NCBI GenBank assembly: GCA_024734555.1
Contig: JANPWX010000247.1
Coordinates: 1,924,907 to 1,988,906, forward strand
Length of the DNA: 64,000 nucleotides
Direction: 5' to 3'
Origin: Trochalopteron elliotii
Taxonomy: Eukaryota; Chordata; Aves; Passeriformes; Leiothrichidae
Position 1 is the first letter of the stretch. Each line of letters starts with the position of its first letter. The notes under the pieces are model-generated. The model searched no databases. It was not told the origin of the DNA and was given only the letters and a program-made list of their open reading frames with translations. Below are positions 13,892 to 25,960 of this stretch, in pieces. Made by a program: the position numbers and the translations under genes.

Positions 13892-14788
13892 CTGAAAATA
13901 AGAAAAACACCAAATGTGAGTGATTTAATATTTACTCAGTATATGTGACAGCTAGGAAAATGTAGTAATAAACCAATACAGAACAAAGACTATTTTAAAA
14001 CATGATAGTTAGTTACTGTGTACTTAAATATTAGGTTGATACTAATATGGTCACAGGATTTGAGAGATAAAGCTGTCTGGGTAAAACACAAATTTAAAGG
14101 AAGAAACATCACTTAAATGAAGACTCCTTTCAAAAGGTTTCTGTACATTTTGTTCTGATGGCATTTACCTGCATACCTGAGGATATTGAGTATGTTACAT
14201 GAAAGATAACATTCTGGGTATTGTATTTTGAGTATGGACTCTGTGAGTAACATGATTTTCTCATTTGCAAACACACAGGGCAATTTTCACAGTCCTTAGA
14301 ACTCACTATTACTATTTATTGCAAGGTGAACAAAAGATTATGAAGTTTTTGAAATTAAAATAAAAAATAATTTAAAAAAAGATATAGTGATCTGAGTTTA
14401 ACTAGAAATGTTCTGCCTTCATTCTAAAATAATTTCTATATGTTTGCTGTTATAACGATCACTATGACTTTCAGTTCAGCATATTGTTTCATAATTCATT
14501 ATTTCATCAAAAGCAGAATGGCGCCAATACAGCACAAAGTGCTCTAAAATTAAGGTAGGATCTTTGGTAAAACTTAAGGAAAATGTTTTCATACAAAACC
14601 TCCCATCTCAATAATACAAAAGTATTATTAAAGTAGCAGCCACATCTCCTTGCTGACACATGTTTGGGTAAGAAACAAGAATAGTAAACTTCCTACAATT
14701 CAGTTCATTCCTTCTTGGTATGAGCCTATTCTGAGAGATTGAGCTAGACATAGAGGGAGACAGTTCATTCACACGTGGACATTTTTAC
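13892..14788 (-). other. SPATA7: SPATA7 intron 3
   Basis: An 897-base intron between exons 3 and 4, phase 1, GT-AG. It is plain AT-rich DNA; nothing else is recognisable. Confidence 0.88.
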
Positions 14789-14881
14789 CTTTGGCTGAAA
14801 GAATTCTGTTATAATGAAACACCATGTGATCTCTGATCAGGTATTGGCTAGTTAGATTTCGAGCAGAGTCAGTGCAGAAAG
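14789..14881 (-). CDS. SPATA7: SPATA7 exon 3 (internal coding exon)
   Basis: Seen: on the minus strand acceptor TTTTAATCTTACAG, a 93-base open exon and donor GTAAAA (GT at 14787-14788). Phase is 1 in and 1 out. It encodes Ala (split codon), then FCTDSARNLTS, a QYLIRDHMVF stretch, and HYNRILSAK. Known: human SPATA7 reads AFCTDS at the start and HYNKILSAK at the end of the same exon, so both ends are strongly conserved and the middle is variable. The bird exon is one residue shorter by my count. An NLT sequon is present but is unlikely to matter, because SPATA7 is a cytoplasmic ciliary protein. This exon is the most diagnostic one for naming the gene. Confidence 0.96.
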
Positions 14882-15572
14882 CTGTAAGATTAAAATACAT
14901 TTTAATTTTAGAACTAGAACATTAGAAAGGCAAGCAAAAAAATACTAAAATTTTAAACAGTTCTTAACAGAAATTCAAAGTCACAAACTTTAAAACACTG
15001 TTTGTTTAACTTCATTGCTCAAAGGCAGTATTTTTTTTTTACCAGTTACTATCACATGAAATCATCCTGTCTCCTTTTTCTTTCCCCAATGAGCCATTAA
15101 TTCAATAAATAGCTGCAAAAGTGGCTGAAATTGTACTATGAAAATGTTAACATGGAAACTTCCTGATCTTCACTCTATGTTCTTTTGAAAAAAAAATATC
15201 TGAGGTATCAGTACAGCACAGAAACATACACTAGCCCATATAAACTGACTCTAAAGGAACATGTCTAACCTCAGGGGTTCTTTAATGTGGTAAACATTTA
15301 TATATATGAGTATATGTATATTACAGCTAATAAAGATGGGACATCTTTATATATTTGTTAATCTTGCTACCAATTTGTAGCCAGCAGTACAGTCAAGGCA
15401 AAACTTACTCCTTGAAAGTATTTTCAGTACTGCATACTAAATGTAAGTACTATTAAACTTCTCCAAATAAGTTCGATGCAAAAGTTTTAATGAAAGCATT
15501 TTAAGCATGAAATCAATGAATTCACATAAAAGGAACTAGGTCAGCCTTCTTATAAAAGTACACATTACTTAC
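14882..15572 (-). other. SPATA7: SPATA7 intron 2
   Basis: A 691-base intron between exons 2 and 3, phase 1, GT-AG. It is AT-rich, with a T9 run near 15031 and a TA-rich stretch near 15300. I see no repeat or further exon in it. Confidence 0.88.
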
Positions 15573-15613
15573 CATTACTCTTAGTACTTAAGTGTCCTTT
15601 ACATGGACCACAT
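15573..15613 (-). CDS. SPATA7: SPATA7 exon 2 (short coding exon)
   Basis: Seen: on the minus strand a CAGCTGTTGTCGTTCCCAG acceptor (AG at 15614-15615), 41 exon bases, and donor GTAAGT (GT at 15571-15572). Phase is 2 in and 1 out. Whole codons read CGPCKGHLSTKSN; the first base completes a codon begun in exon 1 (AG plus A would be Arg, as in human). Known: human SPATA7 has YGPPCLFKGHLSTKSN here, so KGHLSTKSN is identical and the bird exon lacks three residues just before it. The frame is also open upstream of this acceptor, so a longer exon starting at another AG (near 15634) is possible, but the chosen AG matches the human boundary and phase. Confidence 0.93.
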
Positions 15614-18600
15614 CTGGGAACGACAACAGCTGAGCACCCATGCACTTTAACAAAACATCAAACAAAAAACCAGAAGTTAGAGAAAAATCCCCACACATAT
15701 TTTTACAGACAAGATAAAGTCTTTCTCCAAAGAATGCATGCATGGTTCTAATGGATCTTTTGGAAGATCTTATTTAATCATTTCAGAATCACTGAACTAC
15801 AAGTGTAGTTAAATAACTTAATCTAAACACCAAGATACAATGATAGTGGTCTCAGTGGATCAGGAGCTAAACAGCAGAATAGACCATCAGAACATTTCAG
15901 TCTGAACTTTATACTGGTCACTAAACTGTACAGAGATATGGCCACTATTCTGATTCTATGATAACCTCCAATTTGTTTCAAAGTCCCCATTCATGGCACT
16001 TTGATAGACTGGGAACTCCACAGACACGTGGAGATGCAGATAAAAACAACTAAACCCGTTGTTCTGAAAAATAAAAGAATGGATTAGAAGAACTGCATCT
16101 CCTCTTTGAAAACCACAGGCTCTCATGCAACCTAAGATTAAATAATTGGCACAGGAACTAATTAAGAATCTGCAACACTTTTACAACAAATTTGAACAGG
16201 AGACATGCTAGGACCACAAATACTAGTGTATACAGAGCATTGCTTTAAAGCATCCAAGGTATATAAAATACAAACCAAAAAACCAAGATTTTTTTAACAG
16301 GGTAAATATACCAACCACACTTAACATTAATACTCAAACTGTACAGACAAGTTCTACAAATTTATTGCTATTAACTATCTAGGTCCACATGGTCTTCCCA
16401 TTGCCATTGTACTCCTCAGCTGCCAGTTCAAGAGTCTGCAACCACCATGCAGGTGAAGTGGGCAGCTCAACTGCTCCACTGCTCTCGCTGACCTCCAGCT
16501 TTCCCCCCTTCCATCACATGAAGAAGCACACTGGACCTACCCAGTGTGAGTGGGAATCTCTTCCCAGTGACTTTAGCTGGGGTGATAAAGGCAGACACCA
16601 TTACAAACTGACTGGAGGGTGCAGGAAGCCATAATGACAGCCATGGTAAAAGCTCTTAATCCCACCTCTCATAGTTTACCCCCTGCATGCCCAGCACCTA
16701 CCTGGCTGTCCAGGGCTTCTTTTTCATTTCCCACTGTTATATAGTGACTGTTAAAGTACTATTGCAACTACATATACAACCATTATAGTACACAGCTTTG
16801 GTTTTAAGTTCAACAGCATGTTGCACAAGATGGGTAACATGGTGTCTTCAATATTTATTAGCAGAGATTGCAGCAAAACAAATGTATTCATTTAACAATG
16901 TTTTAACATTATTTCTCCAAAGGCATCATAAAAAAGCCATACTGTACTAAGTTTTGCATGACTAGGACTAGTATAGGAGGCCATAAAAATATCTTAAGGA
17001 AAAAAGAAAATGAAAATAATTTTTCCCTGTTGTGAAATGACACTAAATATGGATCAATAGATTGAACCTCCCTTTTTCAAAGTACAAAAAATACCACGGC
17101 AATCTTGAGTAACCTTCATACTTTGAAAAGCCAGCCTTTATACAGTACAGGCTTCTGTGGATTTACAGCATTAGCTGTAGTTGTTTGCACTAACAGCACT
17201 CCCACTCCTTTTGCTGTGAAGCTGCCAGATCAGCAGTTGAAAAGGGACAAACAAAACAAAAAGATGAAAATACTATTGGAGATTTTTTCAACACTATCCT
17301 GCAATTGTTTTGACTTTATACTGTTATCTTTAAAGCCAAAGGACAACATTCCTGCTCATCTGTATCAATTTCAAATGGCTCATTCTCCTCATGGTACAAT
17401 TCTTCCTTATCTCTGTTTGTGATTTTAATACACACAGGGACAAATGATAAATTATTTTTCAAATATTAAAATTCCAAACATACAGCAAGAATTTATTAAT
17501 TCAGAATGTTTCCACAATGACTGCAAATCTTTGGCAATAAAGCCTTTCTTTCCTGTTAAAATATTATATTTCTCTACCATACACTGTTACATACAAGTGG
17601 TATTTACAACCAGTCTAGCTGGACCCACCCTGAAACCCGTGACTTCTGGAATTTACAATATGCAGGTGTTGGAAGAATGCAAGTCTTTGGGAGGACTTGA
17701 ATGTCGTATTATAAATTTCAGTTGATAGAATTTTCTCTCATGATAAAAACCTGCATGCATATATACCTGCAATCTGGATTACAGCAGACAACTGAGATTC
17801 AGAAGTATTTCATTCACAATCGTTCAAATAACCTGAATATTCCACTGTTTTCTGTGCTTCAGAGCTAGGCTATAATTCCAGAGGGAAGCACCTGTGGTAT
17901 TGTGGTAAATGCTTACAGTTCCACCTCTAACTCACCCCTATGTGACAGAACTCTAGAAGGGCAAGCACGATCACCTTAAAAAAACAGACACTGTTCTCTC
18001 TACAATTGATTCTCTTCAAGTAAGATAAATGACTTTGTCCCGTGTTAAACACCATCAGGGACACTCAGAAACTTGCTGCCTTTAGTGTCTTCAGCTGCAG
18101 ACACAACTGTTCAGCACTGCAGAAGACTGGACTTTACAACGTTCACTTGCTTTGCACCACCAGCAGATGGCACAGTGGAAATCCTACCGGAAAAGTTACT
18201 GACTGCTGGTTTTGTCCTTTGCAGTTCATTTGTACCCGGCTTGCGGGGAAGGAGAAGGGAGGAAAAAAAGAAGTTGGCATCAGTATTTCATAGGCAAGAA
18301 AAGCTGTCAAAAAGCGTCAGTCAGGAGAAATAAAAGATATTTCTGTGCCCTCTATTTTGACTGCATACATATAGATGGCACAGAAATCACTCTCATAATG
18401 AAGAAGCATGTTGCTAATGTCAGAGAAGAAACTGGAGAATTTGGTACGTGCAGGCTCTTTGTACCTTACTGAAGGTAGACAGTGCTAACGGTCAAAAGTT
18501 TCACAACTATAGTTTCAGGTTGTCTTTTGACTTGAATGGGTATTTATTTATTTGGATTCAGGCTGTGCTTTCACAGTTATTTGCACAACAGCAGAAACAA

Positions 18601-19439
18601 ACTGAAGGCTTAGATATGTGAAGAGAATTTTAAAGGAAAAGTTGGGATTTTCAATAATTTACAGTTAGTCAAATATAACCCAAACAATAGGAGGATAACT
18701 ACAAAAATATCTTTGATATGTGACACATGTAACTATCTGATCTAAATGTAAATTTCCTTATAGATGTAAGTGGACTGTCCACACCGAATAGAAAATCAGG
18801 ACTTTCACAGAGTGTTCTCCTGAAGTAGAGAGAGCAAACAAATTAAATACTTCTAAAAATTTATTTGATCTTTTAGCTCCTTCTATGACACTAAGCAACA
18901 ATGAAGACAAAAACAAAAAAGCTTTCTCTAAAAATTTTTCCAGCTGATATCTCACATAAGTAATTACATTAATCCAAAAAGAACTGAAAAATACTTTGTT
19001 TAAATTATATTTTTATTTGAATTTAAAATACATGCTATCTTAATTTCTGGCTTTACAGTATTAAAAATGATAAAAAATTGCTGGTTTGCTTTGTTTCTTG
19101 GTTGTTAGTGGATATGCAGAATTTATGGAAATTATTTTTCTACAAAGCCATTTCAGATTTGGAATGTGAATATGTACTGGAGAGAAGCCCAGCCTTTCAA
19201 TACCTTGTTCTCCCAGAAAAGATTTTAAACACAAGTATTAGACTTACTATTTTTATAACAAGCATGTACTTCAGTCAAGGCAAATAAAAATTAAACAAAT
19301 CAATCAATCGTGCTACCCTTACCTATCAAGACTTGCTCCTTAGAAGATAATCCATAAAAATATGGACACCTTAGGTGGATATTGAATATAGGCATCTAAA
19401 TCTAGCACTGTGAGACAAAAAAACCTTAACTGTATAGAG

Positions 19440-19800
19440 ACCTGTGAACACTACATTTCCCAAAGGGCGGCTCCCAGACCTTAGCCTGGGTTCAAACAAC
19501 CCTCAGCCCCAGCTGGATTTAGACCCCAGGTCCCCCCAGCTGCTCTGGAAGAATATGCTTATCACTGTCAATATTGACCCTTTTGTGCAGCAGTCTGGGT
19601 TTTTGGTGGCTCCAGGACTGGCATTCCTAGCTCTATAGTGTCCTCCTCTCAGCTGGCAATGCAGAAAGCACCTCTGTCTCTAACAGCCTAGAACTGCATC
19701 ATTTGCATGAGATTTGGGGATTTGATCTCTCTGAGCCTGATAAGGACTCAAGCTGACAAATGCTTTGCAAACACTCTAGCCACTACAGTGAGTTTATAAA
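19440..19800 (-). repeat. possible ancient tRNA-derived SINE
   Basis: A GC-richer patch within SPATA7 intron 1. On the minus strand its beginning (about 19795 to 19740) reads GTAGTGGCTAGAGTGTTTGC, and a CTTGAGTCC follows about 20 bases later. These are like tRNA A-box and B-box segments at tRNA-like spacing. A GGGTTCAAACAACC near 19490 on the plus strand is a second B-box-like string. I cannot assign a named family, and decay is heavy. Confidence 0.35.
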
Positions 19801-21914
19801 GGTTTGGTATTCTTGCCTCTTTCACTGCCAACTCTTTTACTTCCTTTTTTTCTTCCCGAATATCTCAATGCTCTAAACCAGAAATAGTTTGAGACACCTT
19901 TGTACAAGTGAATAATTCAGGCAACAACACGCAGAAGGTTTGTGCTGTAAAGGTCTTACAAGCCAAGAATGTCTATCACCACCACCCTTATTCCACCCTT
20001 TTTTCAGTGGGCTTCCTGCTACGAATTAACTCTTCTAACCCTATACAACCAACGGTACACCACAGCACTAATGCTATACACATGATGCTATACACATGCT
20101 GAGGAAAGAACAAAACTTGTTTAAATAATCTCTGTGAAATCCCAAATGACTTCAAGCAGTGATGGGAACTCCTTTACGCATCTTACCTACTATGTCTGAC
20201 AAGGTCATACTTAAAGGAATTAAATTACAACCTGAAATACATGTTCCTCTCCTTTTGGTACTAGGAGAATTTTCAAACCAGAGACTCCATTAATTCTTTA
20301 TACTACAGAAATTGTTGTATATATGAATAAAACAGAAATACACAGAGTAAAGACTGATAGCTGAGAGTACATTAAAAGATTAACCTAGTTACTAAAATTC
20401 ACGCTGGATTTAAACTTTATTTAAATACAAAACTTTTTTTTTCTATTTTTAACTATTTTCCCCTTCATATTAGCACGATATACTTGAAAACTCCCCATAT
20501 TCTATTAATAGTACTACTAATGAGGCCAGCTGTTCTATTCATGCAGCTTACATCTTTCCACCATCCCCCCTAAACTCATTTCAACACCCCAGTTTGCTGC
20601 CTCTTCCTTACCTGTGGTCATTCCTCCCCTCAAACACCTCCTATTGCTCAGCTGTGGCTGATGAGGTGCCAGGAATAGGAACTACAATTGCTCATCTAGT
20701 TTAAGCTTCTCTGGTTGCTTATCCTTGGCTGCTTAGTTCTTACCCTCTACTTACATATCTGGGAATGAACACAGAACAGAATGAGTTTCTCTAAAAAATG
20801 TGCATTAATTTGTTGGATTTTCTCCTCCTACCCAGCCACTGGGTAATACTAATGCTCCTAGTTCTTACTCACAGATGGGTAAAGTTGGCAAACACATGCA
20901 GAACTGGATAGACAAAAAGGCCAGCAGACAGCAGTGACCCACCCACAGACTCCTTTAGATGAAGAACACAGGTGTATAAATATGGCAAGTCTCCACTAAT
21001 TTTCTGCAGCACCTACGTCATCATGAGAGACCTTTAAACAGGGTTTTAGATTTAGCCACTTACTGAATGCAGACAGTGCTCCATTTTATTTGAAAGTTAC
21101 AGTGAGGCAAAACAAGCACATCATAATCACACCTGTATTTTCTTTCCTGTTCAACCAAGCGAAACAGAAGCTTCTTGGACCCCTTTCTGGTATCACTGAC
21201 AACAAAACTCTTATTAACCCTGGGAGTATTAAGTCTCACATGTGAAGGTATCTTTAAAAAAATCACATTTAAGATTTGTTAATAAATAGCAGAATTCACT
21301 AGCAGAAAGAATAGTCATATTATCTCAATTTCCTGAAGCAAAACTCAATGAACAGAGACCTAGGAAATCGCACTACTCCAATTTCGAAATAAAGTCCCAA
21401 ATGTACCATATGAATTTAGCATGGGATCATTTGTGTCAGAGCAAAATATGATTAAAATTATAAACCCCCTGACATGCACTATACATAACCTCCTAAGCCA
21501 TTAATTAGATGGGTGCTATTTATACATTTACTATGCCGGATTACAGAAAAGCTCTTCTTTACAAATACTTTCAATGCCTAAGAGTTACGTCTCTTAGACC
21601 TTTAGAATTCATAATCTTACAGTATTGTATGTAAATTAAAATCATGCAACCAAAACTGTATTTCAGATTCAAGAGTCAAACCCTCCTCTGAAAAATTTAA
21701 GGAATCTAATGAAATTGTACAGTAGCCTTGAGTCCTATCTGATTAAATAACTCTTGAAAAATATTTGTTAAAATTTTTCTAGCTAGAGGCTTCAGAAAGG
21801 GAAGTTTTGGACGTAAGCTATTGCTCTATCCATACTCCAAAAGCAGAAACAAACCGCTGTGTGTGTCAGTAGCACATTTTGTGATATGACCTACAGTCAA
21901 AAGCAAATGAATTT

Positions 21915-22255
21915 ATGTCAGTTTGCTACAACTACCTGAAAGGAGGCTGTGATGAGGTAGGTATTGCACTCTTCTCCCAGGTAACAAGTGACAGGATGAG
22001 AGGAAATAGCCTCAAGTTTTGCCAGTGGAGGTTTAGATTACATATTTGGTACTTTTTTTCACTGAAAGAGTTGCAAAGCACTGGAACTGATGGGCTGAGG
22101 AAGCTGTGGAGTCATGATCCCTTGAAGTGTTCAAAAAATATGTGGGTATGGCACCAGAGGATATGCTTTAATGGTGAACATGGTGGTGATGCTAGGCTGA
22201 TGGTTGGACTTGATGAACTTACAGGTATTTCCCAACCTTAACAATTCTGTGATCA
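21915..22255 (+). mobile_element. CR1 LINE fragment, 3' end
   Basis: Seen: the plus strand encodes [20 protein letters not shown] and [20 protein letters not shown], the same CR1 ORF2 end as the 6.2 kb copy. Then come the 3' UTR (GGTTGGACTTGATGAACTTACAGG) and the tail CCCAACCTTAACAATTCTGTGATC. The frame is kept for about 100 codons, but RKNFF and the following motifs are eroded. It lies antisense to SPATA7 in intron 1 and is older or more decayed than the 6.2 kb copy. Confidence 0.96.
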
Positions 22256-23956
22256 CTGGCTTGGGCAGCACCTCTAGAATTAACAGTGGCACCAGCAGTT
22301 TTTGGTTTTCTAGGAGGGCGTGTGAGGGGTGGTATTCCAGAAGAGACTGTTATGCTGCTACTCAATGACACGTGAACAACAATCAGTATTCCTATCACGG
22401 TTTAGAAACTTCTGTCTGAAAAGGTTACTAACCTGAGTTCCCTGGATAGCTGTGCCTGCACAAGACACCCATGGTAACCCAGGAGCAGGTGCTGCCAGGT
22501 GCTGTAACAACTCCCCAGTGGGAATGGTGCTATTAATCAAGGGTGGTAGAACACTGGCTCACGAGCACACCCTACACACCAAAGGTGTGTGCTGGCTTCT
22601 ACTGCTACCTGAAACTCTAAATGACATCACCCCAGGAAGTCTGAAGATGTCTCAATATCTACTATCAAACTGGCCCATAGAGAAAACATACATTTAATAC
22701 CAAAATGTATAGACACACTATATATAGATTCTTCTACAAATATGGAAAAAAAATCTATTCTGCTAGTGTAATCTGCACCTACAAGGATGCTCACTTCCTC
22801 ATCCATGAGCACCTGTTTCTACCTGGAAATACACTACCAAAAAGAATGGAGAGCAGAGAAACCTTGATCCTCTGGGCTTCAGAGAAAGCTGCAGGATATA
22901 ATCTGGAGCACTACTAGAGTTAATGGTTTGAACACTGTTCATTTTAACAGGTATTTCACTTGAAGCATGAAAGAAATCCTTGATAAAATGGGACCAACTA
23001 GGCATTTAAGTCATTATAAAAATTTAAGTTATTTGCTGAATGGACTCAGGATTTTAAGCGCATTAAGTGACTAAAGCTCACTTAATAGACTATTTGACTA
23101 ATGGTTAAATTAAGGATAGGTTTTAAGGATAGATTTACTGAGTGATGATTTTAATCTGGTAAAAAGTTAAGAACAGTGATTAACATTTCCCAATTTCAGT
23201 TAACATTATTCTGATTCAAATGAAATTTCTAAACATCCTTCTTTCTTTGAAGACATAGCTAGATTATTTTTCATCTTTCTTGTTGGTCAAAGAAAGCTTC
23301 AGCTTTTAACTGGTGCTACCAAACTAATAATTTAGTAAGCTTAATAAGCTGTTTGTTCAAGTGGCAAATGAAGGAGTAACAGTAAAAAAAAAGTAGTTCA
23401 CAAGTCTCTGTGTTAACACCCTTTCAGCTTAGTCAGATTAATGCAGGGACTTCCTACAATGCAGGAAAAATCTAAATAAGATGGTGTTGTCTATCAACAT
23501 GTGAAGCATTTAAATTTTGTTTTAAAATCCTGGAAGCCTCTGCAAACTGCCTAAATCTAACAGCACCATGCAGAAGTAATGATGAGTTCTCCACTGCTGT
23601 AAGATAAAAGCAGCACAAATGTGCATCGAGTAACAGTATGTGCGTGATGCTGTCAGGTATTGCTGGTCAGGTATGTGTTCCCACGGGCTGGGAATTAAAC
23701 AGCCCAATGAGACTGGATTTAAACAACGAAGCTGGTTTAAAATTACAGTATTCAGATTATTTGAGGTCATACTATAAATCTGTGAGTATATTAACTGACT
23801 CCTGAAATTACTACAGTAAATAACTTCAAGGTTTATACCTGGAATTCGGGAAAAACACAGAGATTAATTCTTTGGTATTTCTAGCAGGGTAAAAATATCT
23901 CAGCCTTATCTGAACTTTCACAAGACCTACACGCAAATCCTATATATTCCAATATA

Positions 23957-23986
23957 CTAAATATATATATATATATATATATATTC
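23957..23986. repeat. (AT)n microsatellite
   Basis: About 13 uninterrupted AT units in SPATA7 intron 1. Likely polymorphic in length; no function is suggested. Confidence 0.95.
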
Positions 23987-25269
23987 TCAGTATTCTCACT
24001 CGGCAAAACAAAGCCTGATACGAATAAGTGTTCTTTCTTTAAAATGATGAGACTAAGTCTGAACAAGAAACTTTGCACAGCATACAACCAAGACATGGAA
24101 TAGTGTATCCCACCTTTTCTGTATTAATGTTTTAGATAAATACAACTCTTTAGAGAAACCATAAATACGATGTGCTCTCCCCCTTTCATGAACTGCAAGC
24201 AGCCCAGTGGCTGTTCTGCCAAGTTTGCTCAGGCACACAGATTTCCAGCTCAGCTCAATGTATTAGTCTCTGCCTGTGCTAATCCTTGCTCTCTGTGAGG
24301 ATCCTTCCTGCGTGCCCGAAAACCCCCACACTGGATTGTTCAGTCACACATTTCTGTCTCCACTGTAACCTCCTATGCAGACAACCAATGGCTTCCCAAT
24401 TTAACAGACACACAGTAATTCTCCTCTAGTTTTGAACTTTTTTTGTTAAACAGAAGTCATTCAAGCAAAGCTTCCTGCGACCTGAATGAAATTTAGATCC
24501 TGTGTCCTATTTATTCTCTTTTTACTGTCAACAATCGGCATGTGCTTTCTGATTGTCTATAAAAGTATTTTGACAAGTATTTCTGACTATTTTGTAAGAA
24601 TAGTCAGAAAAAGGATGTATTTGTCATAGAACTGCCTTCATACTACATAAGAGAGCATAAAACTTGGGTGCTATAGTTTTTGCTCTGAATTTCATATTCC
24701 CATATAGTATTAGAATTTATGTTCAAACTGTACTTTGATATCAGACATCTTCTGAAGTGGCATCTGTCACTGTCTCCAAAGATTGGAATTGACACTGAGA
24801 TGCAACACAACAGCCTAACATTATCTCAAATCGCTCTGATTTTATGCAGTGATGTACGAGCTCGACATTACAGTGCAGCACTGAATAATTCCTGCCATTA
24901 TTTTACATTATGCATGTAATCCAGTTCATATCTAAAAATATTTTAGGTATTTTCCAAGAGCCACAGTCGGCTCATGCATGCATTTTTGCATGTTTGTGCC
25001 TTTTTTTATCATGGATGACAAGTGCCCCTAGGATTATTCATAGGAACAGGGCACCAGAGCAGCCCATGGATGGTTAAATGTGGGTACGGAATCACTTTAT
25101 AAGACCTTTAAAACTTTTGAGTCTTTTATTTTTCAACTACACTTGCATTAAAATCCCGCCAAACCAAAACACTTGGATCTACAGCCAAAAGCCGTGGGAT
25201 GTTGCACACGCAGGGTACAATCCATTATAATAATCCACGGATAACAGCTTTGGAGAATATGAAAGTTGA

Positions 25270-25960
25270 CTAAGAAGTGGGCACAGAAGTTGGCCTCGCA
25301 AACGCGGCCGATCCCGGCAGCCTGAAGCGCTGCCCACAAGCAGCGCTCGATGCCGGTNNNNNNNNNNNNNNNNNNNNNNNNNNNNNNNNNNNNNNNNNNN
25401 NNNNNNNNNNNNNNNNNNNNNNNNNNNNNNNNNNNNNNNNNNNNNNNNNNNNNNNNNNNNNNNNNNNNNNNNNNNNNNNNNNNNNNNNNNNNNNNNNNNN
25501 NNNNNNNNNNNNNNNNNNNNNNNNNNNNNNNNNNNNNNNNNNNNNNNNNNNNNNNNNNNNNNNNNNNNNNNNNNNNNNNNNNNNNNNNNNNNNNNNNNNN
25601 NNNNNNNNNNNNNNNNNNNNNNNNNNNNNNNNNNNNNNNNNNNNNNNNNNNNNNNNNNNNNNNNNNNNNNNNNNNNNNNNNNNNNNNNNNNNNNNNNNNN
25701 NNNNNNNNNNNNNNNNNNNNNNNNNNNNNNNNNNNNNNNNNNNNCCCCGAATTCCCCTTCCAGCGGGGCGTTGGAGCCCCGGGCAGGTTTTGTCCCCGTC
25801 GGTGAACGGGCCCTCATTACCTAAGCCTTTTTTTTCTTGTAAATTGAGAGGAAGTTGAAGAATAATGAATGCCCGGGAGAAATTTACGGCAAATTGCTGA
25901 TATTTCAGGGAACGACTGACAAAACGAGAGCCTAGAGCGTCCCCAGTGCGTTACAGTGAA
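25270..25960 (-). promoter_or_regulatory. SPATA7: CpG island, likely SPATA7 promoter and exon 1 region
   Basis: Seen: an abrupt rise in GC and CpG (for example AAACGCGGCCGATCCCGG near 25300 and CCCCGTCGGTGAACGGGCC near 25794) in otherwise AT-rich DNA, broken by a run of N. CpG dinucleotides continue to about 25950. Inference: this is the promoter of the minus-strand gene whose exon 2 lies 9.7 kb downstream. No SPATA7 start peptide with a phase-2 donor is visible on either flank of the gap, so exon 1 is probably within the missing bases. Bidirectional activity is possible but nothing shows it. Confidence 0.7.
25358..25744. other. assembly gap (387 N)
   Basis: A run of 387 N within the CpG island. 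Sequence on both sides is GC-rich, which is typical of a place where sequencing failed. Open frames that run through it are artefacts. True length is unknown. Confidence 0.99.

Larger units (their letters stand above)
15614..25357 (-). other. SPATA7: SPATA7 intron 1 (most of it)
   Basis: DNA between exon 2 and the CpG island that should contain exon 1. It holds a plus-strand CR1 fragment (about 21915-22255), a possible tRNA-derived SINE (about 19440-19800), an (AT)n microsatellite near 23959-23985 and two adjacent copies of a GCTATACACATGAT-like unit near 20070-20098. The last few hundred bases rise in GC toward the island. The exact upper limit is unknown because exon 1 is not visible. Confidence 0.7.

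Noticed and set aside
18188..18239. A 52-base minus-strand exon-like segment in SPATA7 intron 1 with a strong pyrimidine tract and GTAGGA donor
   Set aside because: The peptide does not resemble the SPATA7 N-terminus and nothing supports its inclusion. Overlapping plus-strand frames at 18042-18472 are also unrecognised.
25179..25858. Long frames through the assembly gap on both strands
   Set aside because: Most of their length is N; the flanking codons resemble no protein.
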